The notes below the pieces were generated by a model that searched no databases, had not been told where the DNA came from, and saw nothing but the letters and a program-made list of their open reading frames with translations. Positions 17,905 through 25,663 of a stretch of 64,000 nucleotides of DNA are shown here, one piece after another (the stretch's first letter is position 1; every line of letters begins with the position of its first letter). Origin of the DNA: Allomesorhizobium sp043769475 (GTDB lineage: Bacteria > Pseudomonadota > Alphaproteobacteria > Rhizobiales > Rhizobiaceae); the NCBI RefSeq assembly GCF_043769475.1, contig NZ_CP171729.1, positions 2,480,001 to 2,544,000 on the forward strand, in the 5' to 3' direction. Both the position numbers and the translations under genes were made by a program.

Positions 17905-18021
17905 AGCTTGCTCCTCCGGCAGGTGGCCAAGGTCGGGAGAGGCGGCAAGGCTTTCAAGGAAAGCGGGCCGCTCAGCCAAGGGCCCGCAACAGCGTCGGTC
18001 GCATTCATTTTGCACCGCGTC

Positions 18022-18042
18022 GCAAATCAGCTATGGATTTGC
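18022..18042. promoter_or_regulatory. Small inverted repeat upstream of the corrinoid gene
   Basis: GCAAATC and GATTTGC (7-bp perfect arms, 7-bp spacer) lie 75 bp before the corrinoid protein ATG, within the divergent region shared with the SnoaL-like gene. A regulator site is possible but unproven. Confidence 0.3.
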
Positions 18043-18117
18043 CGCGCTTGCACGATAGGTATTGGTGCGAATTTCTGGGCCGCCGGAATGATTGCCGGCG
18101 GACGCGAGGAGCCTGAC

Positions 18118-18816
<699 letters not shown>

Positions 18817-18847
18817 ACGCGAATATTGTTACGACGGTCAGCCGGAA

Positions 18848-18994
18848 TTAGTTGGCGACGTCTTCGACCGCCTGTTCCGTGGCGTTGGCGGTGTTGGAGA
18901 CATCCCTCCCGACGCCGCGGATCGTGTTGGCGCATGCCGATACGATCAAGGCGCAAGCCAGGATGGCCGCAATTGGTGCAAAGTGCGGTTTCAT
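18848..18994 (-). CDS. Entericidin A/B-type small lipoprotein
   Basis: A 48-residue peptide, MKPHFAPIAAILACALIVSAC..., has a classic lipoprotein signal (LIVSAC lipobox, Cys21 becoming the lipidated N-terminus) and a short mature part beginning CANTIRGVGRDV, which is the entericidin signature (C.NT..G.G.D). The ATG at 18994 has GAGGGAG upstream. It lies antisense between the corrinoid gene and the DUF1638 gene. Entericidins are small envelope lipoproteins linked to stationary-phase lysis in enterobacteria; in alphaproteobacteria they are frequent orphan genes. No functional link with the neighbours is evident. Confidence 0.8.
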   Translation of the reverse strand: MKPHFAPIAAILACALIVSACANTIRGVGRDVSNTANATEQAVEDVAN

Positions 18995-19058
18995 GGACGG
19001 TGGCTCCCTCGTTGACTAGATAAGGTCTGTAGGAACTAGTTCGGGCAGTAGTTGTTCC

Positions 19059-19691
19059 ATGACGGCCACGCGCAAAGGCAGACAAAACAAGGGCGAAAGA
19101 CTGCTGGTGATCGCCTGCGGCATGATCGCGCGCGAGGTGCTGGCGGTGAAGGAGCGGCTGGCGCTCGATCATCTCGAACTGACCTGCCTGCCGGCCGAAT
19201 TCCACTATTATCCGGACCGCATTCCGCCCGCCATGGACAAGGCGATTTCGGACGCCAAATCAGAGGGTTACAAGCATATCTTCGTCGGTTATGCCGATTG
19301 CGGTACCGGCGGGATGCTGGACAAGGTCTGTGAAAAGCACGGCGTCGAGCGCATGGTCGGCGCGCATTGCTTCGCCTTCTACCAGGGCAACGCCGCTTTC
19401 GAGGCGGCGGGCGATCGCGACATGCTCGCCTTCTACATGACCGATTTCCTCTGCCGGCAGTTCGAGGCGTTCTTCATCAAGCCGCTCGGCCTCGACCGTC
19501 ACCCCGAGCTTGCCGCCGACTATTTCGGCAATTACGAGAAGCTGGTCTATCTTGCGCAGACAAACGACCCGGAACTCGACAAGGTCGCGGAGAACGCAGC
19601 CGAAATGCTGGGGCTGACCTATGAGCGTCGGTTCACCGGCTATGGCGACCTGACGCCGTCGCTGGCGAAGGCCTCGCTTGCCGAGGCCTGA
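19059..19691 (+). CDS. DUF1638 domain-containing protein
   Basis: A 210-residue soluble protein: LLVIACGMIAREVLAV, a Y-Y-P-D-R-I segment, IFVGYADCGTGGMLDKVCEKHGVERMVGAHCFAFYQG, and a C-terminal AAEMLGLTYERRFTGYGDL. This matches DUF1638, a family of unproven function often found next to corrinoid methyltransferase genes. Conserved Cys residues sit in ACGM, DCGTGG, KVCEKHG and AHCF, so metal or thiol chemistry is plausible. It follows the corrinoid gene on the same strand, separated only by the antisense entericidin gene. The fold suggests a ligand-binding or regulatory role in methyl transfer, but no reaction is assigned. Confidence 0.85.
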   Translation: MTATRKGRQNKGERLLVIACGMIAREVLAVKERLALDHLELTCLPAEFHYYPDRIPPAMDKAISDAKSEGYKHIFVGYADCGTGGMLDKVCEKHGVERMVGAHCFAFYQGNAAFEAAGDRDMLAFYMTDFLCRQFEAFFIKPLGLDRHPELAADYFGNYEKLVYLAQTNDPELDKVAENAAEMLGLTYERRFTGYGDLTPSLAKASLAEA

Positions 19692-19734
19692 CCGCGAAAG
19701 TCCCGGAATCCTCGGGCGCACCTGGAGCATCTTC

Positions 19735-20310
19735 ATGAAAATCCGCGCCTGGTTTCTCGCCGCCCTCCTCGCTCTGCCCGCCGGCAATGCCGGCGCCGAT
19801 GGCGCAGTGCAGAAGCTGATTACGCCGGTAGACAAGGCGCGGCTCGAAAACCACGAGGCGACGCGCAAGGAAGCGCTGGCGCAGGCCAGGGACGGCGCGA
19901 CGGCGGATGTGGCCGCACTGGATACTGTGCTCGCTGCTGAGCCGATTTCGTGGTCGGCTTTCGACATGGTCGGCGATTGGCAATGCCGCACCACCAAGGC
20001 CGGCGGGCTCGCCAAGCTGGTCGTCTATGGCTGGTTCAAATGCCGCGTTTCCGATGACGGCTCCGGCTGGATGCTGGAGAAGGTCAGTGGTTCGCAGCGG
20101 ACAAAAGGCCGCTTTTTCGACGATGGCGAGAAGCGGCTGATCTATCTCGGCTCGTTCCATGTCGCGGGAGCAACGGCCAAGCCCTATGCGAACGGCCCTG
20201 AAAGCGATCAGGTCGGCTACGCCTTCCGCGCCGGCCCGCAGGGATGGCGCATCGAATTCCCGGCGCCATACTACGAATCCAAGCTCGATATCCTCGAATT
20301 TCGCCGCTAA
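19735..20310 (+). CDS. DUF4893-type secreted hypothetical protein
   Basis: The product is 191 residues from ATG 19735 (MKIRAWFLAALLALPAGNAGA), a clean Sec signal peptide cleaved near residue 21. The mature part contains KLITPVDKARLENHEATRKEALAQA, then a beta-rich segment MVGDWQCRTTKAGGLAKLVVYGWFKCRV, a GRFFDDGEKRLIYLGSFHV strand and a C-terminal YYESKLDILEFRR. This is the DUF4893 pattern, function unknown, probably periplasmic. It starts 43 bp after the DUF1638 gene and may share its transcript by chance. Two cysteines (in WQCR and FKCR) could form a disulphide. Confidence 0.75.
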   Translation: MKIRAWFLAALLALPAGNAGADGAVQKLITPVDKARLENHEATRKEALAQARDGATADVAALDTVLAAEPISWSAFDMVGDWQCRTTKAGGLAKLVVYGWFKCRVSDDGSGWMLEKVSGSQRTKGRFFDDGEKRLIYLGSFHVAGATAKPYANGPESDQVGYAFRAGPQGWRIEFPAPYYESKLDILEFRR

Positions 20311-20507
20311 AGTCCCATGCATCCTTTCCGAAAAGTGAATTCCAGATTCGAGAGCCATGCATTAGTAAGCGCCTGACTGTTGTATTTCGGGTATGCCGAC
20401 CTCAAATTGGCCTTGCTTACGGAATTGTCATCAAGGTTTAACCCCAGCGCGACAAAGTGGGGTCGGGTACCGCATGGGGTTGCGGCTTTTCGGGTCGAGA
20501 CGGGCGT

Positions 20508-21167
20508 ATGAGAGCGGAAATGAAGGGATTTGAGGCGGGCCAGATCGAAGGCGCCCCCATGCGCCGCAGACCGCGCCGTCTGTCCCAGCTTTTCGCGCAG
20601 CTTTCGCGCGACGCCAATGGCCGCGTCACGCTGGGCTCCATCCGAGACGCGCTCGGTGACCGCAGCTTCGCCGCTCTCCTTGTGTTGTTCGCCGCCTTCA
20701 ACCTTCTGCCGCTGCCGCCCGGCGCATCAGCCATTCTCGGCCTGCCGCTTCTGATCGTCTCGGCGCAGATGATGTATGGCAGCAAGCGCGCCTGGCTGCC
20801 GCGCTTCGTCGCCGAGAAATCGCTGCCGGCCGAGCAGTTCCGCTCGATCATGGAGCGGGTGGTGCCGCGTCTCGTCCGTCTCGAGAGATACATCACTCCG
20901 CGCTACTGGCCGTTCTGGCGTCGGCGCGGCGACCGCATCATCGGCACGATCGCATTTCTGCTGGCGGTCGTCGTGACCTTGCCCATTCCGCTCGGTAACT
21001 GGCTGCCGGCCTTCGCCACCACCCTTCTTGGCCTGGCGCTTTCTGAGCGCGACGGCATCCTGTTTGCTGTAGGCAGCGTCGTCGCCATGGCGTCTATCGC
21101 CGTCATCGTCTTCGTCATCGGCGCGGCCGGCGCCGCCACCCAGGCCGTCCTGGGATGGATGATTTAA
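20508..21167 (+). CDS. exoD: Exopolysaccharide synthesis protein ExoD
   Basis: The 219-residue product has the ExoD layout: a basic N-terminus, LSQLFAQLSRDANGRVTLGSIRDALGDRSFAALLVLFAAFNLLPLPPGASAILGLPLLIVSAQMMYG, a loop with FRSIMERVVPRLVRLE and then hydrophobic spans to the end. ExoD is an inner-membrane protein needed for normal exopolysaccharide synthesis and alkaline tolerance in rhizobia. A longer frame opens at 20457; ATG 20508 was chosen, and ATG 20559 is also possible. It sits among unrelated genes, with a formyltransferase downstream. Confidence 0.85.
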   Translation: MRAEMKGFEAGQIEGAPMRRRPRRLSQLFAQLSRDANGRVTLGSIRDALGDRSFAALLVLFAAFNLLPLPPGASAILGLPLLIVSAQMMYGSKRAWLPRFVAEKSLPAEQFRSIMERVVPRLVRLERYITPRYWPFWRRRGDRIIGTIAFLLAVVVTLPIPLGNWLPAFATTLLGLALSERDGILFAVGSVVAMASIAVIVFVIGAAGAATQAVLGWMI

Positions 21168-21248
21168 GCGCGCGGTAAGGCTGCGGTGCGATAGTTCGGA
21201 TCATTGCCCATCGAAGGGCTGACCAAGAACCATCGCTCGCCCGCCGTG

Positions 21249-22028
21249 ATGAAACGAAATCCGAAATCCCAATCGATCGTCGTGGTGACCGAAGGCGGCC
21301 CGCATGTTTGGGCGATCGTCAATGCCGTCACGGATAGGCTCGGGCCGGTGACGGTCATTCTCGAAACGCCGGAATCGAAAGCGCAACTTTTGCGGCGGCG
21401 GGCTCGCAGACAGGGATGGCTGCAGGTCTCCGGTCAAATCGGCACGATGCTTTTGACCCGGCTTGGCAAGCGGTTCCTCGTCGGCCGCGCGGAGAAAATC
21501 GTCGCTGAAAACGGGCTGGAGACCGCGCCGCGCGCAGGCCAGGCTATCGTCCAGGTGCCTTCGGCCAATTCGCCGGAATTCCTGCAGGCGATCGAGGCGG
21601 CCGCGCCGAAAGCCGTGCTGCTTGCCGGCTGCCGGATGTTGTCGCGAAAAACACTCGCCGCCATCCCCTGCCCGGTTCTCAATTACCATGCCGGCATCAC
21701 CCCGAAATATCGCGGCATGAATGGCGGCTACTGGGCGCTGGCGACCGGCAACGCCGAGAATTTCGGCGCGACGGTGCATCTTGTAGACGCCGGGGTAGAC
21801 ACCGGCGCCGTGCTTTATCAAGCGCGCGGCAGGCCGGAAACGGGCGACAATCTGATGCTCTACCCGCTGCGGCTTGCGGCCCTCTCCCGCGAAATCTGCG
21901 TTTCAGCAATCAAGGACGCGCTTGCTGGAAAGATGCGTCCAATCGAAACCGGCCTGCCGTCCAGGCAGTGGTATCACCCGCCGGTCTGGAGCTATCTGTG
22001 GACGGGACTGACGAAGGGCGTGTGGTAA
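21249..22028 (+). CDS. Formyltransferase family protein
   Basis: About 259 residues from ATG 21249. The C-terminal half has the formyl transferase active-site pattern: LAGCRMLSRKTLAAIPCPVLNYHAGITPKYRGMNGGYWAL (Asn and His of the catalytic triad, NYHAGITP) and HLVDAGVDTGAVLYQ (catalytic Asp). These enzymes use 10-formyltetrahydrofolate to formylate an amine, here probably a sugar amine or another small acceptor, as the N-terminal region differs from PurN and methionyl-tRNA formyltransferase. The start is uncertain: GTG 21246 and TTG 21204 are in frame, and no strong ribosome binding site is present. The gene lies in a one-carbon gene region but nothing proves a functional connection. Confidence 0.78.
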   Translation: MKRNPKSQSIVVVTEGGPHVWAIVNAVTDRLGPVTVILETPESKAQLLRRRARRQGWLQVSGQIGTMLLTRLGKRFLVGRAEKIVAENGLETAPRAGQAIVQVPSANSPEFLQAIEAAAPKAVLLAGCRMLSRKTLAAIPCPVLNYHAGITPKYRGMNGGYWALATGNAENFGATVHLVDAGVDTGAVLYQARGRPETGDNLMLYPLRLAALSREICVSAIKDALAGKMRPIETGLPSRQWYHPPVWSYLWTGLTKGVW

Positions 22029-22088
22029 GGCGTCTGGCGGCAGGGCATTTTCTATGACACTGTAATCTGCATTGCGAGATCAGGTGAT

Positions 22089-22295
22089 ATGAACCAGATG
22101 ACCCGCCTCAGTGTCCGCTTCACGCCGGCAGAGCGTCAGTTGCTCGAACGCGCGGCCGAACTGGCGCATATCAGCCTCAGCGGGTTCATTCGGAGCAAGG
22201 CGGTTGAAGCCGCCGAACTGGAGATCACGGGTCGACGCGTCCCCGTCATCGCCGCCGACCGCTGGGAAGCGTACGAGACGCGAGCCAAGCTCTGA
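22089..22295 (+). CDS. DUF1778 (TacA-type) ribbon-helix-helix antitoxin
   Basis: A 68-residue protein: MTRLSVRFTPAERQLLERAAELAHISLSGFIRSKAVEAAE is the DUF1778 RHH DNA-binding unit, and the tail ELEITGRRVPVIAADRWEAY resembles the toxin-binding arm of TacA antitoxins. TacA partners are GNAT acetyltransferase toxins encoded just downstream; here the next 215 bp hold no such gene, only a fragment of a RIME-like repeat (near 22459-22500). It is thus an orphan antitoxin or one whose toxin gene was lost. Confidence 0.75.
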   Translation: MNQMTRLSVRFTPAERQLLERAAELAHISLSGFIRSKAVEAAELEITGRRVPVIAADRWEAYETRAKL

Positions 22296-22510
22296 TCCGA
22301 AACGCAGCATGATCGTCCGCACGGTCGACCTCGATCGGGCCGGTTCTAGCTGTTCCTCTTGCCTCCCCGCCCTGCGTCGCATTTGAATGCCCGCGCGTCG
22401 TCCCATAACAAGCAGCGCAAACACGCATGCGGCAATGCTCCAGACAGATGAAGCCTGACCGGGAAGCGACTCTGACTTTTCGGGATCATGCTCTAAATCG
22501 AGTGAGTTGA

Positions 22511-22813
22511 ATGGCCGACCTGATCATCGTCTACTGGCGCGATATCCCCGCGCAGGTCATCGTCAAGAAGGGCCGGCAGAACGCCAAGCGCGAACTGCCG
22601 CTGCGCTTCACCGAGGCGATCGACATGGCGGCCATGCGGTCTGGCGCGGCCGAAACGGACGCCTATCTGGCGGAATGGCGCAAGGCTGATCCGGTGCCGG
22701 TCAGCGACGATCTGGAAGCGGAGGCGACAAAGGCGGCGGCCGACATCGATGCGCAATATGACCGGGAGCGACTGGTCGCTCTCGCCAAGGCAGGCGGCAA
22801 GGCAGATGTCTGA
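22511..22813 (+). CDS. PF13769 'virulence factor' family small protein
   Basis: The 100-residue protein (MADLIIVYWRDIPAQVIVKKGRQNAKRELPLRFTEAIDMAAMRSG, then DAYLAEWRKADP) matches the short family that databases call 'virulence factor' (Pfam Virulence_fact), named from context rather than function. Its 3' end overlaps the start of the MetV-like gene by 8 bp, which implies coupled translation, and the methylenetetrahydrofolate reductase gene follows. A role as a small partner of the reductase/MetV complex is a reasonable guess; the name should not be taken to mean virulence. Confidence 0.82.
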   Translation: MADLIIVYWRDIPAQVIVKKGRQNAKRELPLRFTEAIDMAAMRSGAAETDAYLAEWRKADPVPVSDDLEAEATKAAADIDAQYDRERLVALAKAGGKADV

Positions 22814-23456
22814 CACCCAGCCGATTTCCACCACGGCCGCCGGGCCGGCGAACGGCGCGCAAGTCGTGCCGCCCGCAGCTTCCGGCGGCGTGACCCAGGC
22901 CACGCTGGTCAAGCAGGCGGCGCCCAAGACGGCCTACAAGCCGGCCGACGTGTCGCCGCAGCGGCGCGTGCAGCGCTCCTATTCGGTGCGGCTGTGGGCG
23001 GTGCGCCACAGCAGAGCGCTGGAATGGTTTTATGCGCGCTTCGCCGACATTTTCCTGCTCCTCCATCCGCTCTGGAACAAGATCGGCTACAGCCGCGTCG
23101 AGGCGCCGGTCACATTCGTCGAGAAACGCGTAAAAGGTCTTCTGTTCGACTGCCGCATGTGCGGCCAGTGCATCCTGTCATCGACCGGCATGTCATGCCC
23201 GATGAACTGCCCCAAGCAATTGCGCAACGGCCCTTGCGGCGGCGTGCGCGCCAACGGCAATTGCGAGGTCGAACCCGACATGCCCTGCGTCTGGGTGAAG
23301 GCCTGGGAGGGGTCACGCAACATGGTGCATGGCGACGCGATCCTCAATGTGCAGAAGCCGGTCGACCAGTCGTTGCGCGAAACCTCGGCCTGGTTGCGCG
23401 TGACGGCGCAGGCGGCTGCCGCCCGCGAAGCAGCCAAAAAGCAGGTTTCGGCATGA
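22806..23456 (+). CDS. Methylenetetrahydrofolate reductase C-terminal domain protein (MetV-like)
   Basis: A 216-residue protein with an unstructured N-terminus and a cysteine-rich core: CRMCGQCILSSTGMSCPMNCPKQLRNGPCGGV, then NCEVEPDMPCVWVKAW. This is the PF12225 domain, found in acetogens as MetV, an iron-sulphur or zinc protein that partners the methylenetetrahydrofolate reductase MetF. The ATG at 22806 lies inside the preceding PF13769 gene, and the stop overlaps the reductase start as ATGA at 23453, so all three genes are translationally coupled. It probably delivers or receives electrons for methyl-THF oxidation, since demethylation would run the reductase in the reverse direction. Confidence 0.85.
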   Translation: MSDTQPISTTAAGPANGAQVVPPAASGGVTQATLVKQAAPKTAYKPADVSPQRRVQRSYSVRLWAVRHSRALEWFYARFADIFLLLHPLWNKIGYSRVEAPVTFVEKRVKGLLFDCRMCGQCILSSTGMSCPMNCPKQLRNGPCGGVRANGNCEVEPDMPCVWVKAWEGSRNMVHGDAILNVQKPVDQSLRETSAWLRVTAQAAAAREAAKKQVSA

Positions 23457-24544
23457 TGGGCCGTCAGCGCGACGAGAACCCCGCCGGCATCGACCTGCCG
23501 CTCGACCCCCTGCCCGGCCACTCCTCGCGCGGTAGGCTGGAGCGGGTGCTGAGGCGCGGCGAATTTGCCGTCACGACCGAACTCAACCCGCCGGACAGCG
23601 CCGATCCCGAAGACGTCTACAACCGCGCCAAGGTCTTCGACGGGTGGGTGGACGCCATCAACGCCGTCGACGCCTCCGGCGCTAACTGCCATATGTCGTC
23701 GGTGGGCATCTGCGCGCTGCTGACGCGCATGGGCTATGCGCCGATCATGCAGATCGCCTGCCGCGACAAGAACCGCATCGCCATCCAGGGCGACGTGCTG
23801 GGTGGCGCGGCCATGGGCGTCGCCAACATGCTCTGCCTGACCGGCGACGGCGTGCAGGCGGGCGACCAGCCCGGCGCGAAGCCGGTGTTCGATCTCGACT
23901 GCATGTCGCTGCTCGAAACCTGCCGCATCATGCGCGACAACGGCAAGTTCCTGTCCGGCCGCAAGCTGACGACGCCGCCGCAGATCTTCCTCGGCGCCGC
24001 GATCAATCCCTTCGCGCCGCCCTACGATTTCCGCCCCTACCGGCTGGGCAAGAAGATCGCCGCCGGCGCGCAGTTCGTGCAGAGCCAGTATTGCTTCGAC
24101 GTGCCGATGTTCCGCACCTACATGAGCCGAGTCCGCGACCTGGGCTACACCGAGCAGTGCTTCATCCTGTGCGGCGTCGGGCCGCTGGCCTCGGCCAAGA
24201 CCGCCAAATGGATCCGCTCCAACGTACCGGGCATCCACATCCCCGACGCGATCATAAAGCGCCTGGAAGGCGCCCAGGACCAGAAGAAGGAAGGCAAGCA
24301 GCTCGCCATCGACATCATCAATGAGGTCAAGGAGATACCGGGCGTTTCGGGCGTGCATGTGATGGCCTACCGGCAGGAAGAGTATGTCGCCGAGATCGTC
24401 GATGAATCGGGCGTGCTGAAAGGCCGCCAGCCGTGGAAGCGCGAAATCCGCCGCGACGACCAGATGGTCGCCGAACGCCTCGACCACATCCTGCACGACG
24501 ACATCACGGAGACGCAGACGGACCTGGTGAAAACCGCGCATTGA
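23453..24544 (+). CDS. Methylenetetrahydrofolate reductase family protein
   Basis: A 363-residue TIM-barrel protein: FAVTTELNPPDSADPEDVYNRAKVFDGWVDAINAVDASGANCHMSSVG is the start of the MTHFR fold, followed by NMLCLTGDGVQ (folate/FAD loop), FLGAAINPF and FVQSQYCFDVPMF. It interconverts 5-methyl-THF and 5,10-methylene-THF. Start overlaps the stop of the MetV-like gene (ATGA), so it is the third gene of a coupled trio. In a demethylating pathway it would oxidise methyl-THF toward methylene-THF for glycine/serine synthesis or energy. An operator-like site and the methyl-THF methyltransferase gene follow 78 bp downstream. A canonical metF may exist elsewhere; this form has the separate partner protein. 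Confidence 0.88.
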   Translation: MMGRQRDENPAGIDLPLDPLPGHSSRGRLERVLRRGEFAVTTELNPPDSADPEDVYNRAKVFDGWVDAINAVDASGANCHMSSVGICALLTRMGYAPIMQIACRDKNRIAIQGDVLGGAAMGVANMLCLTGDGVQAGDQPGAKPVFDLDCMSLLETCRIMRDNGKFLSGRKLTTPPQIFLGAAINPFAPPYDFRPYRLGKKIAAGAQFVQSQYCFDVPMFRTYMSRVRDLGYTEQCFILCGVGPLASAKTAKWIRSNVPGIHIPDAIIKRLEGAQDQKKEGKQLAIDIINEVKEIPGVSGVHVMAYRQEEYVAEIVDESGVLKGRQPWKREIRRDDQMVAERLDHILHDDITETQTDLVKTAH

Positions 24545-24580
24545 GCGCGGACCGGCCACCATTCGCTTGAATCAAAATAG

Positions 24581-24607
24581 ATAACGATATAAAGAAGTCT
24601 TTATATC
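24581..24607 (+). promoter_or_regulatory. Candidate operator, copy 2 (perfect 22-bp palindrome)
   Basis: 24586-24607 is a perfect inverted repeat with 10-bp arms GATATAAAGA and TCTTTATATC and a 2-bp centre. The full 27 bp matches the reverse complement of 9310-9336 at 25 positions. It ends 15 bp before the methyl-THF methyltransferase ATG, with GGAGAG between, so a bound repressor would block expression. Confidence 0.7.
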
Positions 24608-24622
24608 TTTTGGAGAGATCAC

Positions 24623-25597
24623 ATGACCCGCACGATCGTCGCCTCGGCAACTAGGGAAATCGTCATCGGCTTTGACCAGCCCTTCTGCGTGATCGGCGAG
24701 CGCATCAATCCGACAGGCAGGAAGAAACTCGCGGCGGAAATGATCGCGGGCAATTTCGAGACCGTCATCAAGGACGCGCTGGAGCAGGCCGCGTGCGGCG
24801 CGACGATGCTCGACGTGAACGCCGGCGTGACCGCGGTGGACCCGAATGCGACGGAGCCGGGGCTTCTGGTGCAGACGCTGGAGATCGTCCAGAACCTGGT
24901 CGACCTGCCGCTCTCGATCGACAGCTCGGTCTCGGCGGCGATCGAGGCGGCGCTGAAGGTCGCCAAAGGCCGTCCGCTGGTCAATTCGGTGACCGGCGAG
25001 GAGGAAAAGCTCGAGGCGATCCTGCCGCTGATCAAGAAATACAATGTTCCGGTCGTCGCCATCTCCAACGACGAGACCGGCATTTCCATGGATCCGGACG
25101 TGCGCTTCGCGGTGGCGAAGAAGATCGTCGAGCGCTGCGCCGATTTCGGCATTCCGGCGCATGACGTGGTCGTGGACCCGCTTGTCATGCCGATCGGCGC
25201 GCTGGGCGACGCCGGCCGCCAGGTGTTCGCGCTGCTCCGGCGGCTTCGGGAAGAACTCAAGGTCAACACCACGTGCGGCCTGTCCAACATTTCGTTCGGC
25301 CTGCCTCATCGTCATGGCATCAATGCCGGCTTCATCCCGATGGTGATCGGCGCGGGCATGACCTCGGCCATCATGAACCCGGTGCGGCCGCAGGAAATGG
25401 AAGCGGTACGTGCCGCAAACGTGCTGAACGGTACTGACCGCGATTGCACAAACTGGATCAGGACCTACAAGGACTACAAGCCTGGCGATGGCGGCCACGC
25501 AGTGGCGGCGCCGACCCAGGTCAATGCGCCGGGCGAAGGCGGAGCCAATGGCGGACGCCGCCGCGGCGGCCGCGAAGCGCGGATGGCGCGGGGGTGA
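24623..25597 (+). CDS. Methyltetrahydrofolate:corrinoid methyltransferase (pterin-binding, DHPS-like)
   Basis: A 324-residue protein with a pterin-binding TIM barrel: CVIGERINPTGRKKLAAEM, ATMLDVNAG, LPLSIDSS, LVNSVTGEEEK, VVDPLVMPIG, TTCGLSNISFGLPHR and GMTSAIMNPV. This is the MtrH/AcsE/MetH-pterin family that moves methyl groups between tetrahydrofolate and a corrinoid protein. The C-terminal 35 residues are Gly/Arg-rich and disordered. It follows the reductase gene with a palindromic operator-like site between, and precedes the corrinoid activase by 66 bp. It most likely demethylates the methyl-corrinoid protein onto THF. Confidence 0.9.
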   Translation: MTRTIVASATREIVIGFDQPFCVIGERINPTGRKKLAAEMIAGNFETVIKDALEQAACGATMLDVNAGVTAVDPNATEPGLLVQTLEIVQNLVDLPLSIDSSVSAAIEAALKVAKGRPLVNSVTGEEEKLEAILPLIKKYNVPVVAISNDETGISMDPDVRFAVAKKIVERCADFGIPAHDVVVDPLVMPIGALGDAGRQVFALLRRLREELKVNTTCGLSNISFGLPHRHGINAGFIPMVIGAGMTSAIMNPVRPQEMEAVRAANVLNGTDRDCTNWIRTYKDYKPGDGGHAVAAPTQVNAPGEGGANGGRRRGGREARMARG

Positions 25598-25663
25598 TCG
25601 GATAGGATTACGCCCTACGTTGCGGAAGAGCGCAGCGTACGAACCCCGGAAAAGCAGCATGCA

